9,628 nt of DNA, from the NCBI GenBank assembly GCA_021772705.1, contig JAJFLN010000094.1:1-9628 (forward strand). Direction: 5' to 3'. Made by a program: the position numbers and the translations under genes. Source of the DNA: Candidatus Cloacimonadota bacterium. GTDB lineage: Bacteria; Muiribacteriota; UBA6191; JACPRK01. Below are positions 5,745 to 9,628 of the stretch, one piece after another; the first letter of the stretch is position 1, and the number at the start of each line of letters is the position of its first letter. The notes beneath the pieces were generated by a model. That model worked only from the letters and a program-made list of their open reading frames with translations. It did not search any database and was not told where the DNA came from.

Positions 5745-8012
5745 ATGGCCAGGACAGAGCGATTGACCCCATCGCAGATCGGCGGGGGACAGAAGAGGAC
5801 TGAGGCTCAGGCAAGCGCTGCGGCGGCGTTACCGCCGGGACTGCTGGCGAGCTATCGCCCGGAAGAAGTGCTCGGCGCCGGAGCGATGGGCGTCGTGTAC
5901 CGGGCGACGCACCTGGCGCTCCAGCGGCCCGTGGCGATCAAGCTGACGGTGCTCGACGCGCAGGAGCACGAGGAGCGGTTCGTACGAGAGGGGCGGCTGC
6001 TTTCGCGGCTGCAGCATCCCAACCTGGTGCGCGTCTATGACGCGGGCAAGTCGGATGGCACGCCCTATCTGGTGATGGAGCTGGTGAAGGGATGCACGCT
6101 GGCGACGCTGGCGGCGGGGCGGGCGCTGCCTTCAGATCTGGCCGTGGGGCTGGTGGTGCAGCTGCTGGACGGGCTGGCGCACGCGCACGAGGCAGGGGTG
6201 CTGCACCGCGACGTGAAGACCGAGAATGCGCTGGTGACAGTGGCGGGGCTGCTGAAGCTGGCGGACTTCGGGCTGGCACGCTCGGAGCTGGAGGCGACCA
6301 AGACGCGGGCCGGGACGATCATGGGAACGCCGGCCTACATGTCGCCGGAGCAGGCGAGGGGCGCGAGGGTGGACGCCCGCAGCGACCTGTATTCGGCGGC
6401 GGTGGTGCTCTTTGAGCTGGCTGCGGGGCGGCTGCCCTTCGTGTCGGAGAGCCCGGTGGAGTTGATCACGATGCAGCTTCGAGACGCGCCGCCGTCACTG
6501 CTGCAAGTGGCGAGGGCGGTGCCGAAGCCGGTGGCGGACGCGGTGTCGCGAGCGCTGTCGAAGGACCCGGCTGACCGCTTCGCGACGGTCGGCGAGCTCG
6601 CGGCGTGCTTGAGGGAAGCGGTAGGGGAAGAGAGGCTGGAGAAAGCGGGGTCGAGGCTCGGAAAGCTGGTCAGCAGGGCGGGAGAGGGGGCACAGGTGGT
6701 CGCGGGCACCACCTTCTTGCGAGAGATGCCGGGGCCCGAGATGCAGACAGGTTCGGCTCGGACGAGGGCTGCCCGGCGCGACGCCACACGGCGGCCATCG
6801 GGCCGCGCGCCAACCGCGTCCGGGCCGACGGTGAGAACGGCCACACGGGTGAAACCGGTTCGCTCGCGGTCGCGGACCGTGGTCGGGCTCGCCTTGGTGC
6901 TTGGGGTGCTGGTGGTAACGGCTGTGGCCGCAAGTCTGTCGTCGGGCTCGCGGAGCGGGAGTGGCGAAGTCCGGCGGCCGCGTCAGGTCGAGCCGGCGAA
7001 GGCAGCGGAGGTGAGCCTGGTACTGCACCGAGCCGGTACGGGCTCCCTGCGATTCGTGACTCGGCCGCCCGGGGCGCAGATCCTGGGCCAAGGGGGCAGC
7101 GACACGCACATGGTGACGCCGGCGGTCCTGGACGGCCTGCTGCCGGGCAGGTGGCGTTTCACGCTGGAGCTGGAGGCCCACATGCCGGCAACGGTGTCGA
7201 CCGAGGTGGTGGCTGGGGTGACGGGGACCGTCGACGTGGCGCTGGCGCGGGCCCTGGAGCCGCAAGGGACGAACGCTGCGGGCTTCGAGGAGTATCGGAA
7301 TCTGAAGGACGGATCAGTGCTCATCCGCATCCCGGGGGGCAGCTTCGAGATGGGCTCGAATGACGGCCAGCCTGACGAGAAGCCGGTGCACCGGGTGACA
7401 TTGTCGGCGTACTACTTCGGGAAGCACGAGGTGACGTGGAAGCAGTACCGGGAGTTCTGCCGACAGGCACGGCGTCCCTTGCCCGGGCAGCTTGTTCTCG
7501 GGACAGCCGAAACCCCGGACGATCACCCGGTGAACTACGTGACCTGGAACGATGCGAAGGCCTACTGTGACTGGGCGGGCTTGCGGTTGCCGACGGAGGC
7601 GGAGTGGGAGTACGCGGCGCGGGGCCCGCGAGGGCGCGAGTATCCCTGGGGAGACGAGTTGCCCGACGCTGGCGCCCGCTATCGGGCGAACGGTATCGGA
7701 GGCGAGGACGGTTTCGTGCGGACGGCGCCGGTGGGCTCATTTGGCCCCGGAGCGAAGCCACCCCGCGCCGACGGCAGCTCGCCTTTCGGAGCGCTCGACC
7801 TGGCCGGCAACGTCTGGGAGTGGTGCGCGGACTGGCACGGCGACTATCCAGCCAAGGCCATAGTGGATCCCAGAGGTCCGGATCATGGCCGCCACCGCGT
7901 GCTTCGCGGCGGCAGTTTCGACTACGTCGCGTCGTACTTGCGCGCGTACGCCCGCAACGTGCGCACGCCCTTGGACGTGAACGACAGCTACGGGTTTCGG
8001 TGCGTGCGGTAG
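5745..8012 (+). CDS. Membrane Ser/Thr protein kinase with PEGA-like and FGE-like domains
   Basis: A 755-residue fusion. Kinase domain at about residues 37-300: glycine loop GAGAMGVVY, VAIK lysine K66, catalytic LHRDVKTEN (D156), DFG (D174) and YMSPE (E202), all intact, so an active Hanks-type kinase is expected. A basic linker leads to one TM helix at about 379-400, then an extracytoplasmic PEGA-like domain at about 432-505 (SLRFVTRPPGAQILG) and an FGE-sulfatase-like domain at about 528-755 (GGSFEMGSNDGQPDEKPVHR, LRLPTEAEWEYAARG, DLAGNVWEWCADW, GFRCVR). The cysteines equivalent to human FGE Cys336 and Cys341 are replaced by Y727 and L732, so formylglycine formation is unlikely and a binding role is more probable. 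The ATG at 5745 lacks a well-spaced Shine-Dalgarno motif; GTG at 5715 is the alternative. Codons favour G-ending GCG, GTG and CTG more than the neighbours, hinting at a different history. Such fusions are common in Planctomycetota and Myxococcota. Confidence 0.93.
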   Translation: MARTERLTPSQIGGGQKRTEAQASAAAALPPGLLASYRPEEVLGAGAMGVVYRATHLALQRPVAIKLTVLDAQEHEERFVREGRLLSRLQHPNLVRVYDAGKSDGTPYLVMELVKGCTLATLAAGRALPSDLAVGLVVQLLDGLAHAHEAGVLHRDVKTENALVTVAGLLKLADFGLARSELEATKTRAGTIMGTPAYMSPEQARGARVDARSDLYSAAVVLFELAAGRLPFVSESPVELITMQLRDAPPSLLQVARAVPKPVADAVSRALSKDPADRFATVGELAACLREAVGEERLEKAGSRLGKLVSRAGEGAQVVAGTTFLREMPGPEMQTGSARTRAARRDATRRPSGRAPTASGPTVRTATRVKPVRSRSRTVVGLALVLGVLVVTAVAASLSSGSRSGSGEVRRPRQVEPAKAAEVSLVLHRAGTGSLRFVTRPPGAQILGQGGSDTHMVTPAVLDGLLPGRWRFTLELEAHMPATVSTEVVAGVTGTVDVALARALEPQGTNAAGFEEYRNLKDGSVLIRIPGGSFEMGSNDGQPDEKPVHRVTLSAYYFGKHEVTWKQYREFCRQARRPLPGQLVLGTAETPDDHPVNYVTWNDAKAYCDWAGLRLPTEAEWEYAARGPRGREYPWGDELPDAGARYRANGIGGEDGFVRTAPVGSFGPGAKPPRADGSSPFGALDLAGNVWEWCADWHGDYPAKAIVDPRGPDHGRHRVLRGGSFDYVASYLRAYARNVRTPLDVNDSYGFRCVR

Positions 8013-8063
8013 CGCCAGGAGTTCATGTTTTGGCTAGCTGTCTGTCGATGCTCCTGTTGCGAG

Positions 8064-8098
8064 CTGGGCGGAGCGTCACAAGCGTTGGCCCGCCCCAG
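8064..8098 (+). terminator. Weak hairpin between convergent genes
   Basis: CTGGGCGG (8064-8071) pairs with CCGCCCCAG (8090-8098) with one bulged C, about 50 bases after the kinase stop. A second small stem GACCCG/CGGGTC (8142-8157) directly abuts the stop of the convergent HEAT gene. Neither has a T run, so termination is plausible only by position. Confidence 0.25.
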
Positions 8099-8157
8099 GA
8101 AAGTCCGAACGGGTATCGAGGGCGACGGAAGGGCAAGTATGGACCCGTCTCCGGGTC

Positions 8158-9144
8158 TCAATGGTCCTTCCCACGCGGGGAGATGAACGTTCGTGAAGCC
8201 CTGTCGAATTCGAGCTGGGCCCCTCTCTCTTTCCACCAGGAATTCATCTCCCTGACAAGAGCCTTTCCCTCAGGGGAGCTGATATCGATCGATACGGATC
8301 CCGACGTGCCTCTGAGCGCTTCCAGCGATCTCAGGGCTTCGTTCCGTAGAAGTCCGGGCCCATCGTCGGCAGTGGTTTCAAGCAAGGCTGGAATGGCCCT
8401 CTTGTCACCGGACATTGCAAGTGCCTGAATCATACGGAACTTGACCCAGGGGTCGCCCTGGGTCACCTTCAGAAGTCGCCGTAGATGAGGGATTGCCGCC
8501 GGGTCTCCGAGCATGGCGAGCGACCGGGCTGCATTCTCCTTGACCGCATCGGACGAGTCGGACAGCGCCTTCAGCAAGAAGGGGAGAGCCCCTGAAGAAC
8601 GGCTCTCACCGAGCTTGAGCGCAGCCTCGGCGCGGACGTTGGCGTGCTCGTCTGACATGGCCGTTTGAAGATCTCTGAGCGACTCGCCAAAGCCGTGCTC
8701 GCTCGTCCCGTGCGGCGACTTGAGATCTTCATCGTGGGCGGAATCAACGGAATGTTGGGTGCCATGAATGGGAGCGGCGAGTTGGTGCAGCGCGAAGCGG
8801 CCCCCGAAGGACATGGCCACAAACAGAGCCAGGGTGCCGCCCAGGGCCGTCAACGTCCCGAGACGATCGCGTAGGAACTTGAACACGCCCCCAGCCATCA
8901 ATACAACAGCGAAGATGCACATGATGGTTGGGCCGCTGGGCCGATCGTAGGAGAACATAAGGCCGAGAGCGCTGACGAGGATTCCGACAATCCACGCAAT
9001 TGCGAGTCGCGGGCCAATCCGATCACTGAACATCACGGCGAATACGGCCGGGGCGACCAGATAGCAGAAAACGAGCAACACTCGTCTCAGGCGAGCGGTC
9101 GTGAGATCGCCAGCGGCGGAGCTCGTGCCCAGCGTCCGGTGCAT
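8158..9144 (-). CDS. Membrane protein with C-terminal HEAT repeats
   Basis: A 328-residue protein. The N-terminal part (about residues 18-125) contains four hydrophobic segments, including LLVFCYLVAPAVFAVMF, LAIAWIVGILVSALGLMF and IMCIFAVVLMAGGVF. A polar linker follows, then HEAT or PBS-lyase-type repeats at about 154-278, with helical units such as NVRAEAALKLGE, AVKENAARSLAMLGD, FRMIQALAMSGDKRAI and LRNEALRSLEALRG. HEAT repeats form a solenoid used for protein binding; no catalytic residues are seen. The ATG at 9144 is chosen because a purine-rich AGGCGGA precedes it; the frame extends to a GTG at 9306, but that part lacks a ribosome-binding site and looks non-coding. The gene ends in TGA, converges on the Ser/Thr kinase, and overlaps the 3' end of the Cys-rich frame upstream by 58 bases. 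Partner and role are unknown. Confidence 0.8.
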   Translation of the reverse strand: MHRTLGTSSAAGDLTTARLRRVLLVFCYLVAPAVFAVMFSDRIGPRLAIAWIVGILVSALGLMFSYDRPSGPTIMCIFAVVLMAGGVFKFLRDRLGTLTALGGTLALFVAMSFGGRFALHQLAAPIHGTQHSVDSAHDEDLKSPHGTSEHGFGESLRDLQTAMSDEHANVRAEAALKLGESRSSGALPFLLKALSDSSDAVKENAARSLAMLGDPAAIPHLRRLLKVTQGDPWVKFRMIQALAMSGDKRAIPALLETTADDGPGLLRNEALRSLEALRGTSGSVSIDISSPEGKALVREMNSWWKERGAQLEFDRASRTFISPRGKDH

Positions 9145-9489
9145 TCCGCCTGGGATAACTCTCCCTCGGACCACGATTCCAGCTGATAGCTCTTGAAGGC
9201 GGGACGATATGCGCCCTGCGCTACGGAGAGAATTCGCTGGTCCCTGACGGTGCGACAGCACCTGCAGTCCGCCTTCCAGTGAACTGTCCCGTCGCTCGAA
9301 TGACACGGGTCAGGACAAGAGCAACCAGTCGAAACACCCGGGTCCTCGCCCTGGCCTTGGCAACAGCCGGCTCCAGGATCGGCCCTTGAGGCACCCTCCC
9401 GTGCGTGCTCCAGATGATGGAGCGGCTCCGCAAACAGGAGCGCTACAACGACCAAGGAAGAGGAGCGTTCGAGTCAAATCGTGCATCAT
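9087..9489 (-). pseudogene. Frameshifted Cys-rich secreted protein
   Basis: The ATG pair at 9489/9486 opens MMHDLTRTLLFL, a basic start entering a hydrophobic core. Skipping one base near 9453-9456 joins it to VVVALLFAEPLHHLEHAREG in the next frame, giving a complete signal peptide and a product of about 133 residues ending in TGA at 9087-9089. The mature part has nine cysteines: CC, then CSCPDPC, then DCRCC, and one near the end (AEC), suggesting a disulfide-rich or metal-binding extracytoplasmic domain. Without the shift, the second frame would need a TTG at 9455 and its signal peptide would lack a charged n-region. The cause may be a real mutation, a sequencing error (an extra C or G in TTCCTTGG) or programmed frameshifting. 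No strong ribosome-binding site precedes the ATGs. I do not recognise the family. It would be co-transcribed with the HEAT gene. Confidence 0.45.
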
Positions 9490-9607
9490 CGTGGACCGCA
9501 GCGAATTCCAGGCAAGGCTCAAGAAGTCTAGCCGAACGCGCTCTGCTGATCAATCACGACGCGAAAGCAAGGGTGCATGTCCCGTAGGGGGTCCCCTCCT
9601 CCGGTGG

Positions 9608-9625
9608 CCCCCACAAGGGTGGGGG
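9608..9625. repeat. GC hairpin at the window edge
   Basis: CCCCCAC (9608-9614) and GTGGGGG (9619-9625) form a perfect 7-bp stem around AAGG, preceded by the near-palindrome AGGGG-GT-CCCCT (9586-9597). No gene is visible in 9490-9628. The G/C-run hairpins resemble those in the repeat at 5605-5670 in style but not in exact sequence, and may be the edge of another dispersed repeat. Confidence 0.3.
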
Positions 9626-9628
9626 GGA

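Noticed and set aside
8094..8110. AGGAAAGTCCG, resembling the conserved GAGGAAAGUCC of RNase P RNA.
   Set aside because: The surrounding conserved RNase P elements are absent and the 145-base gap is too short; downstream sequence is the HEAT gene.
9145..9306. Longer start (GTG at 9306) for the HEAT membrane protein.
   Set aside because: No ribosome-binding site, non-protein-like composition, and the region is better explained by the Cys-rich frame on the same strand.

Overview
This is a GC-rich bacterial window with low gene density and long, hairpin-rich intergenic stretches. It carries a membrane-anchored Ser/Thr protein kinase with a C-terminal FGE/sulfatase-modifying-like domain, a fused membrane/spermidine-synthase-like protein, an orphan sensor kinase and several secreted low-complexity or Cys-rich proteins. 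This mix fits large-genome environmental lineages such as Planctomycetota, Myxococcota or a related uncultured phylum. The sequence alone does not fix the phylum. Genes ending in TGA (histidine kinase, spermidine-synthase-like, HEAT protein) show that TGA is an ordinary stop here.

Layout. Bases 1-60 may hold the C-terminal tail of a plus-strand gene. Bases 263-985 (minus) hold a Gly-rich secreted or lipoprotein gene. Its frame contains two in-frame TGA codons yet keeps protein-like Gly/Ser/Thr/Asp-rich content down to a third TGA at 356-358, just before a strong terminator-like hairpin at 263-292. Bases 986-1586 are a divergent intergenic region with several strong hairpins. Next comes a likely two-gene unit (plus): an 80-residue single-TM protein (1587-1829) and an orphan HAMP sensor histidine kinase (1880-3313). 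Converging on it is a 546-residue fused membrane/SpeE-like protein (minus, 3564-5204), whose start is preceded by a curious ATGA-linked tandem repeat.

Bases 5205-5744 are a scrap zone: a fragment of a group II intron reverse transcriptase, an FGE-like C-terminal scrap, and a hairpin repeat that shares 25 of 27 bases with a second site near base 140. The large kinase/PEGA/FGE-like gene (plus, 5745-8012) follows. It lacks the two catalytic cysteines of true formylglycine-generating enzymes. It converges on a minus-strand membrane protein with HEAT repeats (8158-9144). Upstream of that gene, and overlapping its start, is a Cys-rich secreted protein readable only through a one-base frameshift (9087-9489). 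The window ends in G/C-rich hairpins.

No complete mobile element, tRNA, rRNA or CRISPR array is visible. The most unusual items are the Gly-rich frame interrupted by similar TGA-CC(C/G)-AC contexts and the frameshifted Cys-rich secreted protein. Both could be decay, sequence error or recoding, and the sequence alone cannot decide.
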